A program made the position numbers and the translations under genes. A DNA stretch of 64,000 nucleotides from Alphaproteobacteria bacterium (GTDB lineage Bacteria; Pseudomonadota; Alphaproteobacteria; Ferrovibrionales; Ferrovibrionaceae): positions 496,001 to 560,000 of the forward strand of contig JAFKFH010000005.1 in assembly GCA_017307375.1 (NCBI GenBank). Reading direction: 5' to 3'. Below, one piece after another: positions 1-8,205 of this stretch (position 1 is the stretch's first letter; each line of letters starts with the position of its first letter). The notes beneath the pieces are model-generated. The model searched no databases and was not told the DNA's origin. It was given only the letters and a program-made list of their open reading frames with translations.

Positions 1-1621
1 CGGCATCGCCATGGGCCATGACGGCATGCTCTACAGCCTGCCGTCGCGCGAGATCATCGCCGACTCGGTCGAGTACATGGTGAATGCCCATTGCGCCGAC
101 GCGATGGTCTGCATCTCCAACTGCGACAAGATCACGCCGGGCATGCTGATGGCCGCGCTGCGGCTGAACATTCCCGCCGTGTTCGTCTCGGGCGGCCCGA
201 TGGAGGCCGGCAAGGTCAAGCTGCACGGCAAGGAATTGTCGCTCGATCTGGTCGACGCCATGGTCGCGGCGGCCGACGACACGGTCTCGGACGAAGATAC
301 CGCGGTCATCGAGCGCTCGGCTTGCCCGACCTGCGGCTCGTGCTCGGGCATGTTCACCGCAAACTCGATGAACTGCCTGACCGAGGCGCTGGGCCTGTCG
401 CTACCGGGCAATGGCACGATCGTCGCAACCCATGCCGACCGCAAGAACCTGTTCCTCGAGGCCGGGCGCCTGTCGGTCGAACTGGCGAAACGCTATTACG
501 AAGGGGACGACGCCTCGGTCCTGCCGCGCTCCATCGCCTCCTTCAAGGCATTCGAGAACGCGATCACGCTCGACATCGCGATGGGTGGGTCCACCAACAC
601 CGTGCTGCACCTGCTGGCCGCCGCCCACGAGGCGGAGGTCGATTTCACGATGCACGACATCGACCGGCTGTCGCGTCGGGTGCCGGTGCTGTGCAAGGTC
701 GCCCCGGCGGTCTCGACCGTGCATATCGAAGACGTCCACCGCGCCGGCGGCATCCTCGCGATTCTCGGCGAACTCGACCGCGCCGGGCTGCTGAACCGCG
801 ACGTCCATTCGGTTCATGCCGCCAGCCTGACCGAGGCACTCGACCGCTGGGACGTCAAGCGCAGCCAGGCCGAGGACGTCGTCACGCTGTTCCGCGCCTC
901 GCCCGGCGGCATCCCGACCCAGGTCGCCTTCAGCCAGCAGCGCCGTTATGACAGCCTCGACCTCGATCGCGAAAAGGGCGTGATCCGCGATGCCGCCCAT
1001 GCCTTCTCCAAGGACGGCGGCCTTGCGGTGCTCTACGGCAACATTGCCGAACGCGGCTGCATCGTGAAGACCGCGGGCGTCGACGAGAGCATCCTGAAGT
1101 TCTCGGGTCCTGCCCGCGTCTATGAAAGCCAGGATGCCGCGGTCGCGGGCATCCTCGGCAACGAGGTGAAGGCCGGCGATGTCGTGGTGATCCGCTACGA
1201 AGGACCGCGCGGCGGGCCGGGCATGCAGGAAATGCTCTACCCCACCAGCTATCTGAAGTCGAAGGGGCTGGGCAAAGCCTGCGCCCTGATCACCGACGGG
1301 CGCTTCTCCGGCGGAACGTCCGGCCTGTCGATCGGCCATGTCTCGCCGGAAGCGGCCGAAGGCGGGCTGATCGCGCTGGTGCAGGATGGCGACACGGTCG
1401 AGATCGACATCCCGAACCGCAAGATCAATCTGGCGGTGGAACCGGAGGAACTGACCCGGCGCATGGTCGCCGAGGACAAGAAGGGGGCATCTGGCTGGAT
1501 GCCGGCGACGGCACGCCAGCGCAAGGTTTCGCCGGCCCTGCAAGCCTATGCGCTGATGGCCACCTCGGCCGACAAGGGCGCCGTGCGCGACGTCAGCCAG
1601 GTCGTGCGCAAGCCGCGCTGA
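1..1621 (+). CDS. ilvD: Dihydroxy-acid dehydratase, 5'-truncated by the window
   Basis: This enzyme dehydrates 2,3-dihydroxy-3-methyl acids to 2-oxo acids in valine, isoleucine and leucine synthesis, in the cytoplasm. The reading frame is open from base 2, and the first visible residues ([17 protein letters not shown]) are internal to the family, so the start lies upstream; about 540 of the usual ~610 residues are present. The Fe-S cluster and metal site motifs are visible: NCDKITPGM early, then [11 protein letters not shown] and NSMNCL. The C-terminal half has [11 protein letters not shown] and the conserved GRFSGGTSG active-site loop. The stop is TGA at 1619-1621. A strong hairpin follows directly, and the next gene is convergent, so this gene is not part of the secretion locus. 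Identification is from conserved motifs and is very secure. Confidence 0.97.
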   Translation, partial: GIAMGHDGMLYSLPSREIIADSVEYMVNAHCADAMVCISNCDKITPGMLMAALRLNIPAVFVSGGPMEAGKVKLHGKELSLDLVDAMVAAADDTVSDEDTAVIERSACPTCGSCSGMFTANSMNCLTEALGLSLPGNGTIVATHADRKNLFLEAGRLSVELAKRYYEGDDASVLPRSIASFKAFENAITLDIAMGGSTNTVLHLLAAAHEAEVDFTMHDIDRLSRRVPVLCKVAPAVSTVHIEDVHRAGGILAILGELDRAGLLNRDVHSVHAASLTEALDRWDVKRSQAEDVVTLFRASPGGIPTQVAFSQQRRYDSLDLDREKGVIRDAAHAFSKDGGLAVLYGNIAERGCIVKTAGVDESILKFSGPARVYESQDAAVAGILGNEVKAGDVVVIRYEGPRGGPGMQEMLYPTSYLKSKGLGKACALITDGRFSGGTSGLSIGHVSPEAAEGGLIALVQDGDTVEIDIPNRKINLAVEPEELTRRMVAEDKKGASGWMPATARQRKVSPALQAYALMATSADKGAVRDVSQVVRKPR

Positions 1622-1631
1622 CCACAAGCCG

Positions 1632-1655
1632 GGCGGGGGCGCGTGCGCCCCCGCC
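1632..1655. terminator. Bidirectional hairpin between ilvD and the convergent membrane-protein gene
   Basis: A perfect 11-bp inverted repeat (GGCGGGGGCGC at 1632-1642 and GCGCCCCCGCC at 1645-1655) has a two-base loop. It sits in the 51-bp gap between the ilvD stop and the stop of the convergent gene at 1673. There is no long T run, which is common in GC-rich genomes, so termination is inferred from position and stem strength. Confidence 0.65.
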
Positions 1656-1672
1656 TTGCGACATCCCGCCGC

Positions 1673-3142
1673 CTACTGGCCGGTCGTGCCGGCGATACGG
1701 CGCAATCTCGACAACTGTTCGTAAAGTCGTGGCGCCACGTCGCCGACCGGTGCGGCCTCGGCCGCCGAGGGCGGCGGCGGCGGTGCCGGCCGCGCCGGCG
1801 GCACGCCATAGGAGGGAGCGCCGAACGGACCCGAAGGCGCGGCCGGCGCCGCGGGCGGCGGGCTGACCGGCGGTGGCACCGGAGCCGCCGCGGGCGCCGC
1901 AGACGCCGGCGGCGGAGCGCTCGGCGCGCTGAGCCAATCGAAATTCGACGCCGGCTTGGCCCTCGGCTTGGGCGGCGGGGGTGGCGGCGGTATGGGCGGG
2001 GCGGCCGCCACTGCAGGCGCAGTTGCCGGGGGCGGGGTAAGCGGCGGGGGCGTCACCGGCGGTGGCGTGGCCGCGGCAAAGGTTGGCGGCGGGACGGAGC
2101 CGCCCCCCGGGGCCGACGAAGCAGGCGCCGGATCGGCAAAGAAGGGATCGCTTGTCGGCGAGACCGCGGCGGCAGCGGCGAACAGGTCATCCCCGAACGG
2201 GTCATAGCGGCCGCCGGCCGGCGCGGCCGCCGGACGCACGGGCGGCGGCTCGACGCGTCCGGCCGGCGTCGCATCATCGAACACCGGATCGAACGACGGA
2301 GCCACCGGCGGCGGCTCGTTGGCCTCCGCGGCAGGCGGCGCGGCGGACTTTTCGGGCGCAGTCTTGGCGGGATCGTCCTGCTTCTTGAGCAGCGCCTCGA
2401 ACGGATCGCGCGCCTTGTCGCGGCGGATGATCGGCTGGGCCAGCGGCGGAATGTCGAAATCGATATCCTGGGCCGCGGGCCGCACCGGCGGCTTCGGCGC
2501 CGCGCTCGCCTTGGGTTCGGGACTGATCCTGGGTTCGGGGGCGGGAGGCGGTTCGGCAGCGGGTTCCGGCCGCAAAGCGGCCGCGGCAGCGGCCGGCTCC
2601 ATCGGCGGCGCCGGTTCGAAAACGGCCGGCGCGACCTCGTTTGCCGGTTCGAGCGCGGGTGCCATGCCCGGCGGGCGCCAGTCGCCGACATCGCGGCGAT
2701 AGGTGACGGCAACCCGGCGCGACAGCACCACGTAAGGCAGCAGAATCCCGAGCAGGCAGGCCGTCACCTGGAACAGCCCCGGGCTGCGCGCCGAAAGCCC
2801 CATCTCGACCACGGCGATCGAATAGCCGGCCAGCAGCAGGGTCGCCGCGGTCAGGCCGGAGAACAGCCAGGGAAACAGCGCCGAGCGGGCCAGCGCGCAG
2901 TACCCGGTGACGTAGGCAAGGATCGCCAGCGCGACCTCGCCATGCAGCATCAGGCGGGTTTCACGCGGCAGGTCGGGCCGCAGCAGGTCCCAGGACATCA
3001 CGGTATCGACAAAGAACGCCACCAGCATCGCGACCAGCCCGGCAATCACGAGCAGCATGCCGCCGCCCAGGCCGTAGGCCGGGTGCTGACGGGCAATGCG
3101 GCGCGGAACGATCGGTCCGGCGATGACTTCGTCTTGGCTCAC
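1673..3142 (-). CDS. Membrane protein with four N-terminal helices and a long Pro/Ala-rich tail
   Basis: The function is not recognised. The 489-residue product has about four hydrophobic segments in its first ~165 residues (roughly 25-48, 68-90, 93-115 and 122-142), then a positively charged boundary (SRRVAVTYRRD). The remaining ~320 residues are proline- and alanine-rich low complexity with many short PPP and PPPP runs, ending in a short charged helix (LYEQLSRLRRIAG). The GTG/ATG start region overlaps the stop of the upstream gene by four bases (3139-3142), so translation is probably coupled. It is the last of four minus-strand genes divergent from the type VI operon. The opposite strand is also open here but encodes an arginine-rich shadow. 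A role in envelope scaffolding with the SPOR protein is only inferred. Confidence 0.75.
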   Translation of the reverse strand: MSQDEVIAGPIVPRRIARQHPAYGLGGGMLLVIAGLVAMLVAFFVDTVMSWDLLRPDLPRETRLMLHGEVALAILAYVTGYCALARSALFPWLFSGLTAATLLLAGYSIAVVEMGLSARSPGLFQVTACLLGILLPYVVLSRRVAVTYRRDVGDWRPPGMAPALEPANEVAPAVFEPAPPMEPAAAAAALRPEPAAEPPPAPEPRISPEPKASAAPKPPVRPAAQDIDFDIPPLAQPIIRRDKARDPFEALLKKQDDPAKTAPEKSAAPPAAEANEPPPVAPSFDPVFDDATPAGRVEPPPVRPAAAPAGGRYDPFGDDLFAAAAAVSPTSDPFFADPAPASSAPGGGSVPPPTFAAATPPPVTPPPLTPPPATAPAVAAAPPIPPPPPPPKPRAKPASNFDWLSAPSAPPPASAAPAAAPVPPPVSPPPAAPAAPSGPFGAPSYGVPPARPAPPPPPSAAEAAPVGDVAPRLYEQLSRLRRIAGTTGQ

Positions 3143-3738
3143 GGCTGCGCCTTGATCGTGATGCTACAGGCGACGGGTGCGCCGCTCGACTGAGCCTGGG
3201 TGCGGCAGGCCTCGATCGCGGAGCCGTTCTCCTCCATCAGCTTCCAGCCCGCATAGACCTGCGCAAAGCTGCGCGGGTCGCTGCGGGAAAGCATTTCGTT
3301 GCCGACCGCCCAGGAATCGGCGGGGCCGAGGATCGCCATCGCGATCGCGGTCTTCATCGTGTCGGGCAGGCGCGGCACCAGCGCCATGACCAGCACCGGG
3401 ACCAGGATCAGCACGAAGCCCCAGCCGACGAAGTGCCAGCGTGCCAGCGAGCGCGTGGCCGCCAGTTCCTCGACGCTGTCGGTGAGTTCGCGGGCAGCCT
3501 TGACCAGCACCTGCGTGGTTTCATTGAGCCGAAGGACGTCGCGGCCCTCGACCGATGGCGGCGGTCCGGGCAACGGCACCGGCACGGCCTCCTCGGGCGC
3601 CCGCCGGGGCGGGGCGGCAACAACCAGCCGATGAACCTCGGCCCCCCGTCGCCGCGGCGCGTCGTCGGCCACCGTCCCGTCGGCGAAGATCTTGTCAGCT
3701 CGGACGCCCTCGCGCCCCGTCTCGACTGCCGTCTCCAT
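3139..3738 (-). CDS. Single-pass membrane protein of unknown function
   Basis: The 199-residue product is not a family I recognise. The N-terminal ~90 residues are Pro- and Arg-rich and probably cytoplasmic. A short helical segment (residues ~70-95, with LVKAARELTDSVEEL) precedes one transmembrane helix at about residues 107-125 (FVGWGFVLILVPVLVMALV). A ~70-residue C-terminal domain with two cysteines follows, one near the NGSAIEACRTQ segment and one in PVACSITI; these could form a disulphide if exported. A good ribosome-binding site (GGAGG, about 9 bases upstream) supports the ATG at 3736-3738. It lies 14 bases after the upstream coiled-coil gene and overlaps the downstream gene by four bases. 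Confidence 0.75.
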   Translation of the reverse strand: METAVETGREGVRADKIFADGTVADDAPRRRGAEVHRLVVAAPPRRAPEEAVPVPLPGPPPSVEGRDVLRLNETTQVLVKAARELTDSVEELAATRSLARWHFVGWGFVLILVPVLVMALVPRLPDTMKTAIAMAILGPADSWAVGNEMLSRSDPRSFAQVYAGWKLMEENGSAIEACRTQAQSSGAPVACSITIKAQP

Positions 3739-3752
3739 GGTCCGGACCTCCG

Positions 3753-4196
3753 TCAGCTTGGGTGCTGCCCGCCCTTCATCAGAGCCGCTATGGTTTCGTT
3801 GACCTTAAGCCGGGCGAGGTTCTGCGTCACCACCTCGTCTTGCACCTGGCCCAATTCGCGGCGGAACCGGCCGATTTCGCCCTGGATCCGTTCGCCCCGC
3901 TCGGCCAGTTCCTGCCGCATGACGGCCAGCGTCTCGACCAGGGTCGACATCCGTGCCTCCGCCCGCCGGCTTTCCTCTGCGAACTGGGCGGCAACCCGGC
4001 CTGCCAGCGCTTCGCGCTCGGCCCGGGCGACCGCCTCGTTGGCAGCCACCGCATCGATGCGCCGATCCAGAGCCGTCTGCCGGATCAGGATGACGACGAG
4101 CATGACGAGCACAGCGAGTACGAGGACGCCGATCCCGACCAGGAGATGATCGCGGAACGGCCCGACCAGCATGACAAGGGGATCGCTGTTGTTCAT
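3753..4196 (-). CDS. Single-pass membrane protein with coiled coil
   Basis: This is a 147-residue protein of unknown function. One transmembrane helix lies at about residues 18-38 (LLVGIGVLVLAVLVMLVVIL), followed by an uninterrupted ~95-residue charged helix (residues ~42-135) with a coiled-coil pattern (repeats such as RAEREALAGRV and RQELAERGERIQGEIGRFR). It ends with a short non-helical tail. The start ATG at 4194-4196 overlaps the TGA of the SPOR gene by four bases, so the two are translationally coupled. A much longer in-frame opening extends upstream, but that part is only the shadow of the SPOR gene. The layout resembles small envelope-spanning scaffolds, but this is inference. Confidence 0.8.
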   Translation of the reverse strand: MNNSDPLVMLVGPFRDHLLVGIGVLVLAVLVMLVVILIRQTALDRRIDAVAANEAVARAEREALAGRVAAQFAEESRRAEARMSTLVETLAVMRQELAERGERIQGEIGRFRRELGQVQDEVVTQNLARLKVNETIAALMKGGQHPS

Positions 4197-5167
4197 TTTG
4201 CGGCCTTCGGGGCGGCGGCTGGGGCGGCAGCGGCAGACGCGGCGGGCGCTGCGGCGGCAGCGGCAGCAGCGGCTGGTACCGCCGGTGCCACGGGCGTCGG
4301 GGGCACGGGCGTCGGTGGCACGGGCGGCTTGGTGGACGCTTCGCGCACGACGATCGGATCGTAGCCGCGGATGCTGCCGAGGCTCGCGGCCGCGGTCTCG
4401 GCATCGCGCAGCGAGGTGAACGGGCCGAGCCGCACGCGATAGGTCGGCTGCAAGCCCCAGGGGACGGTCACCACATAGGGCGGCGCGGCCGCGCCGGCAA
4501 AGCTCGCCGCCAGCGCGTCGGCGGCCTCCTTGGTCGGCAGGGCGGCAATGTCCACCGCATAAAGGGGCGCGGCCGCCGGCATGCCCATGCCGGGCAGTGT
4601 CGCCGTCGGTCCCGGCGTGCCCGGCTGCTGCAGCGGATAACCGGTCGGACCACCGGCAACGGTCGGGTCGGCGCGGAACAGGTCGCCGATGCGGGCAGGC
4701 AGCGGCAAGGCGGCATAGAGCGAGGCTGCAGGTGTCGGTGCGGCGGCGCCACCGGCGGCGGCCGGAGCGGCACCCGCGGCAGCAGCCGGTGCCGCCGGCG
4801 CCGCGCCGGAAGCGGGAGCAGCGGCGGCTGCAGCCGCGCCGGCCGGGGCGGCTGCCGCAGGGGCAGCGCCGTTCGGCGCAGCGGCGGCGCCGCCCGCCCC
4901 GCCGGCCGCCGCGGTCACGGCCGGGGTCGCTGCGGCGACGACGGGCTGGGCGGCGCCGGGAATCGCGCCCTTCGCCGCCGCCTCGGCAGCGGTCTCGGCC
5001 TTTGTTGCCGCGGCGGCGACGGCCGGCGGCGTGCCCTGATGCCCGGCAGGCGCGGCGGCAGTCGCGACGGATGGCGCACCGCCGGCCAGATAGCCGGCGA
5101 TGAACGACAGCGCGGCCAGGAAGAACACCCCGACGATCACCGCGATGAGCTGCCAACGGCTGAGCAT
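4193..5167 (-). CDS. SPOR-domain membrane protein
   Basis: SPOR domains bind denuded glycan strands of septal or remodelled peptidoglycan. The 324-residue product has a short cytoplasmic N-terminus and one transmembrane helix (about residues 6-27, IAVIVGVFFLAALSFIAGYL). A ~130-residue Ala/Pro linker follows, then a SPOR-like fold at about residues 200-276, with the typical LYAVDIAAL start, a TYRVRLGPF strand and alternating helix pattern. An Ala-rich tail of about 48 residues follows the domain; this is unusual because SPOR domains normally end the protein. The ATG at 5165-5167 has AAGGGG six bases upstream, so an in-frame upstream ATG is disfavoured. It is the first gene of the four-gene minus operon. 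TssL in this locus has no peptidoglycan-binding domain, so a wall-anchoring role is possible but unproven. Confidence 0.85.
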   Translation of the reverse strand: MLSRWQLIAVIVGVFFLAALSFIAGYLAGGAPSVATAAAPAGHQGTPPAVAAAATKAETAAEAAAKGAIPGAAQPVVAAATPAVTAAAGGAGGAAAAPNGAAPAAAAPAGAAAAAAAPASGAAPAAPAAAAGAAPAAAGGAAAPTPAASLYAALPLPARIGDLFRADPTVAGGPTGYPLQQPGTPGPTATLPGMGMPAAAPLYAVDIAALPTKEAADALAASFAGAAAPPYVVTVPWGLQPTYRVRLGPFTSLRDAETAAASLGSIRGYDPIVVREASTKPPVPPTPVPPTPVAPAVPAAAAAAAAAPAASAAAAPAAAPKAAK

Positions 5168-5452
5168 GCCAAGCCCCTTGGAAGTCCGGTCAAACGCCGA
5201 CGGATACCCGCCGTCGGCCCTTATCGGATAGCACAACAGGGCCGGCGGCGAGAGTAAAGATCGCAACGGCGCGCGTGACTCCGATCACCATTGACGTAAT
5301 CTAATCTAAAACCGGTTGCCGGCATGACGCTGGCGATGATAGTCAAAGCTTCATCGGCACTTAATGCACATGTTCTAAGGTCGATGCGCGTTGATTACAG
5401 ATGGGGTCGAGGCCCGATCTGTAAGGGGGTAGTGGGGGGTGATCCGGTGGTA
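5168..5452. promoter_or_regulatory. Divergent intergenic region between the SPOR operon and the T6SS operon
   Basis: This 285-bp gap must hold promoters for both divergent operons. It is AT-richer than its surroundings. It contains TTGACG at 5291-5296 followed directly by a TAATC direct repeat (5297-5306), and a TTGATTACAG element at 5391-5400. No convincing -10 box or sigma-54 signature (GG-N10-GC) was found by eye. I therefore mark the region and not an exact promoter. Confidence 0.4.
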
Positions 5453-5971
5453 ATGCTGCGTCAGCAGTCGAGACCTGATCCTGATAGCAGGCGGTCGATT
5501 TCGGGCCGCTCCGCCACCCGTCGCCTATTGCTGCTTTCCCTACCGCTGCTGGTGGGCGGCTGCGGGATGATGCCCAAGATGTCGCCTGACGCCAATGTCT
5601 CGACGGTGACCCTGAGCGCCTCGCCCGACGCCAATGACGGCTTCCCGGTGCCGGTCGACATCGTCGTGGTCCGGACCGACGGCCTGGTCGGTACGGTCGG
5701 TGCGCTTGCCGCCCGCGACTGGTTCGCCAAGCGTGACCAGATGCGCAAGGACGCGGCCGACCGCATGTCGGTCTGGTCGTTCGAGATCGTTGCCGGCCGC
5801 ACCCAGGCCCCGTTCTCGATCAGCCGGTCCGACCGCTGGGATGCCAAGGGCATCTTCGTATTCGCCAACTATATCGCCCCGGGCGACCATCGCCTGCGCA
5901 TCGACACGCTCGATCGCGCCGACGTGGTGCTCGGCCCCCGCGATCTTTCGGCCGCCCCGTCGGCCAAGTAG
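5453..5971 (+). CDS. tssJ: T6SS outer-membrane lipoprotein, TssJ-like
   Basis: TssJ anchors the T6SS membrane complex to the outer membrane and binds the periplasmic end of TssM. The 172-residue product has a basic N-region, a hydrophobic core (LLLLSLPLLVGG) and a lipobox cysteine at residue 37 (LVGGC), so it is exported as a lipoprotein. The mature part has the layout of the TssJ beta sandwich: a strand with SPDANDGFPVPVDIVVV, then an aromatic-rich LAARDWFAKRD helix and a final GDHRLRID strand. The match is divergent and the identity leans on its position directly before tssK. An in-frame ATG exists at 5324, but the ATG at 5453 follows a GGTGG element and gives a normal signal-peptide length. 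Confidence 0.7.
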   Translation: MLRQQSRPDPDSRRSISGRSATRRLLLLSLPLLVGGCGMMPKMSPDANVSTVTLSASPDANDGFPVPVDIVVVRTDGLVGTVGALAARDWFAKRDQMRKDAADRMSVWSFEIVAGRTQAPFSISRSDRWDAKGIFVFANYIAPGDHRLRIDTLDRADVVLGPRDLSAAPSAK

Positions 5972-5989
5972 CGACGGCAGGAGCGCCCT

Positions 5990-7384
5990 TTGGCCACCGA
6001 TCCGACATCCGCCGCCACCCGCTGGGTTCTGCCCGATCCGGTGCTCTGGCACGACGGCATGCTGCTCCTGCCGCAGCATTTCCAGCAGCAGGCGCTGCGC
6101 CAGGAAGGCCTGATCGACTACCGCATGCGCCGGATGCACCCGTTCTCGTACGGTATCGTCCAGCTCGCGGTCGACCAGAGCGCCCTGCTGGGCGGGCTGT
6201 TTCGCGTCCAGCAGCTCGAAGCGGTGATGCCTGACGGCATGCCGATCCGCTATGTCGCCGGCGAAGGCGACAGCGACCTGACCCTGGACCTGTCGCCCTA
6301 TGCCGAAACCATGCGGCGCGACCCGTTGCGCATCTATGCCGCGGTGCCGAGCCACGAGGACATCAACCTGCAGGGCGGCGACCCGGATGCCCGGCGCTAC
6401 CGGTCCAACGACGGCGAGCCGGTGCTAGACATCGTCACCGGCGAGGGGCGGGAGCGGATCCCGCGGCTGATCCCCAACCTGCGGCTGGTCGCGGCGCGCC
6501 AGCCTTCGGCCAAGCTGGTCACCTTGCCGCTGGCCGAGGTGAGCCTGCGCGACGAGAATGTCGAGCTGACGAGCTACGTGCCGCCGATGATGCTGCTGTC
6601 GGCGCGCTTCGCCCTGTGGCGCGAGCTGACCCTGCTGGGCCGGCGCCTGCGCGAGAAGATTTCCTTCATCAGCGAGCGGATCGACGCCGCCGGCACGCGC
6701 GAGGGCGAGCAGGTGCTCTATCGCCTGACACTGTCGGCCATGTCGACCTTCCTGCCCCAGCTCGAGACCCAGCTGCTGGCCGAGGCGACGCCGCCCTACG
6801 ACGTCTACCAGACCCTGGCCGCGATCATCGGCGCAGTCTCGCCGATCGGCCGCAACCGGGTGCCTCCCACCCTGCGCGGCTATCACCACGAGGAGCCGCG
6901 CGCGGCCTTCGACGAGGCGGTGCGGCTGATCTCGACCGCGCTGGACGAAATCCAGGAAGACTATCTGTCGATCCCCTTCGTGCCGACCGCCCAGGGCTTC
7001 TCGCTGCGGCTGCGCCGCGAATGGATGACGCGCAACCTGATCCTGCGCGCCCGCATTCCGCCGGGCGGGCGCGAGGAGGACACGGTATCCTGGATCAATT
7101 CGTCGGTCATCGCCTCCAACCGCATGATCGGCTCGCTGCGCGAGCGCCGCGTGCTGGGCGCCGCCCGCATCAAGGTCGGCCCCGAACACGGCCTGGACCT
7201 GCCGGTCGGGCCGCGCACGCTGCTGTTTGCCGTGCGCAACGATGCCGAACTGATCGTCGAGGACGAAGAACTCGTCGTCGCGAACTTCCTCGACCGCCAG
7301 CAATCCTCGCGGCCGGCGGAGTTGATCCTGCATGTCAAGCAAGGCTCGGGAGACGCCCATGCCGCCCGCGGAGCGACGCGCTGA
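5990..7384 (+). CDS. tssK: T6SS baseplate subunit TssK
   Basis: TssK is the cytoplasmic baseplate component that links the TssE/F/G wedge to the TssL/M membrane complex. The 464-residue product starts with the family hallmark: VLWHDGMLLLPQHFQQQ near residue 18-33, where family members read W..GMLL.PQHFQ. Length is normal (about 440-460). Translation begins at a TTG codon (5990-5992), preceded by GGCAGGAG; the frame has no upstream alternative because the TssJ gene ends 18 bases before. It overlaps the start of tssL by 26 bases, in line with translational coupling. Confidence 0.95.
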   Translation: MATDPTSAATRWVLPDPVLWHDGMLLLPQHFQQQALRQEGLIDYRMRRMHPFSYGIVQLAVDQSALLGGLFRVQQLEAVMPDGMPIRYVAGEGDSDLTLDLSPYAETMRRDPLRIYAAVPSHEDINLQGGDPDARRYRSNDGEPVLDIVTGEGRERIPRLIPNLRLVAARQPSAKLVTLPLAEVSLRDENVELTSYVPPMMLLSARFALWRELTLLGRRLREKISFISERIDAAGTREGEQVLYRLTLSAMSTFLPQLETQLLAEATPPYDVYQTLAAIIGAVSPIGRNRVPPTLRGYHHEEPRAAFDEAVRLISTALDEIQEDYLSIPFVPTAQGFSLRLRREWMTRNLILRARIPPGGREEDTVSWINSSVIASNRMIGSLRERRVLGAARIKVGPEHGLDLPVGPRTLLFAVRNDAELIVEDEELVVANFLDRQQSSRPAELILHVKQGSGDAHAARGATR

Positions 7385-8192
7385 ACCGACGGCCCCCGCG
7401 GTGAACCCGCCCGCGCGCCGGGGCCGCGCCGGAGGGGGCGGCGGACGACGGCAGGCGACGGAGAGTTTCGACTTCACCGACCGCTTCGCCGCGTTCTACC
7501 GCGACGTGCTGGTGGCGAAGGCGATGGCGGCGGAACCGCTGGCCGAGGTCAGCCAAGCCTATCGGCACAGCCGCTACAACGTGATCTTCTCGCACCTGAT
7601 CGCCGCACTCGAGGAGCGGATGGGCGAGATTTCCGAGTTCGGCGGCGAGTATGCCCGCCGGCTCTATGCCCGGTTCCTCTTCATCCTCGTCGCTTTCGCC
7701 GACGACGTGCTGCTGTCGATCCCCTGGTGGGGGCGCGAGCAATGGGTGTCGGCACCGCTGGAGGCGCACATCTTCGGCACGCGCGTGGCCGGCGACACCT
7801 TCTTCGACGACATCGACGGCGACCTGGCCGGCTACGGCATCGGCCGCGCCGAACTGGCGCGCGTCTACCTCGCGGCGCTCGCCCTCGGCTTCCAGGGCAA
7901 GTACCGCGGCCGCGATGCCGCCCCGCTGATGGACGACTATCGCCGCCGGCTCTACGGCATCGCCTACGGCGTGGCCGCCGAACGCGCGACCGCCGGCGAC
8001 CAACTGGTCGGCCAGGCGCTCGACCACACCCGCCGAGGCGGCGTGCCCCGGCGCCTGCCGTCGCTGAAGCCGTGGATTCTCGCCTGCCTCGGCGTGCTGC
8101 TGCTCTACATGGCGATCGGCCATGCGATCTGGATCTACGAGGTCGGCGATCTGCCCGACCGGGTGCAGGCCCTGCGCCTGCGGCTGAACTAG
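7359..8192 (+). CDS. tssL: T6SS inner-membrane protein TssL (DotU family)
   Basis: TssL is the tail-anchored inner-membrane partner of TssM and contacts TssK. The 277-residue product has a disordered Pro/Arg/Gly-rich N-terminus (~35 residues), then the helical cytoplasmic DotU domain (residues ~40-220) with RYNVIFSHLIAALEERM and the conserved FVAFADDVLLSIPWWG region. It ends with one C-terminal transmembrane helix (PWILACLGVLLLYMAIGHAIW). No OmpA or other peptidoglycan-binding extension follows, so this is the short form. The ATG at 7359 follows CGGGAG at good spacing; an upstream ATG at 7332 lies deeper in tssK and is less likely. Confidence 0.95.
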   Translation: MPPAERRAEPTAPAVNPPARRGRAGGGGGRRQATESFDFTDRFAAFYRDVLVAKAMAAEPLAEVSQAYRHSRYNVIFSHLIAALEERMGEISEFGGEYARRLYARFLFILVAFADDVLLSIPWWGREQWVSAPLEAHIFGTRVAGDTFFDDIDGDLAGYGIGRAELARVYLAALALGFQGKYRGRDAAPLMDDYRRRLYGIAYGVAAERATAGDQLVGQALDHTRRGGVPRRLPSLKPWILACLGVLLLYMAIGHAIWIYEVGDLPDRVQALRLRLN

Positions 8193-8205
8193 GGGCGGGT
8201 CCGCG

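Noticed and set aside
1643-3193. Long plus-strand open frame opposite the membrane protein gene
   Set aside because: The translation is almost only Arg, Gly and Ala, typical of an antisense shadow in GC-rich DNA; the minus-strand product has clear membrane helices and coupled neighbours.
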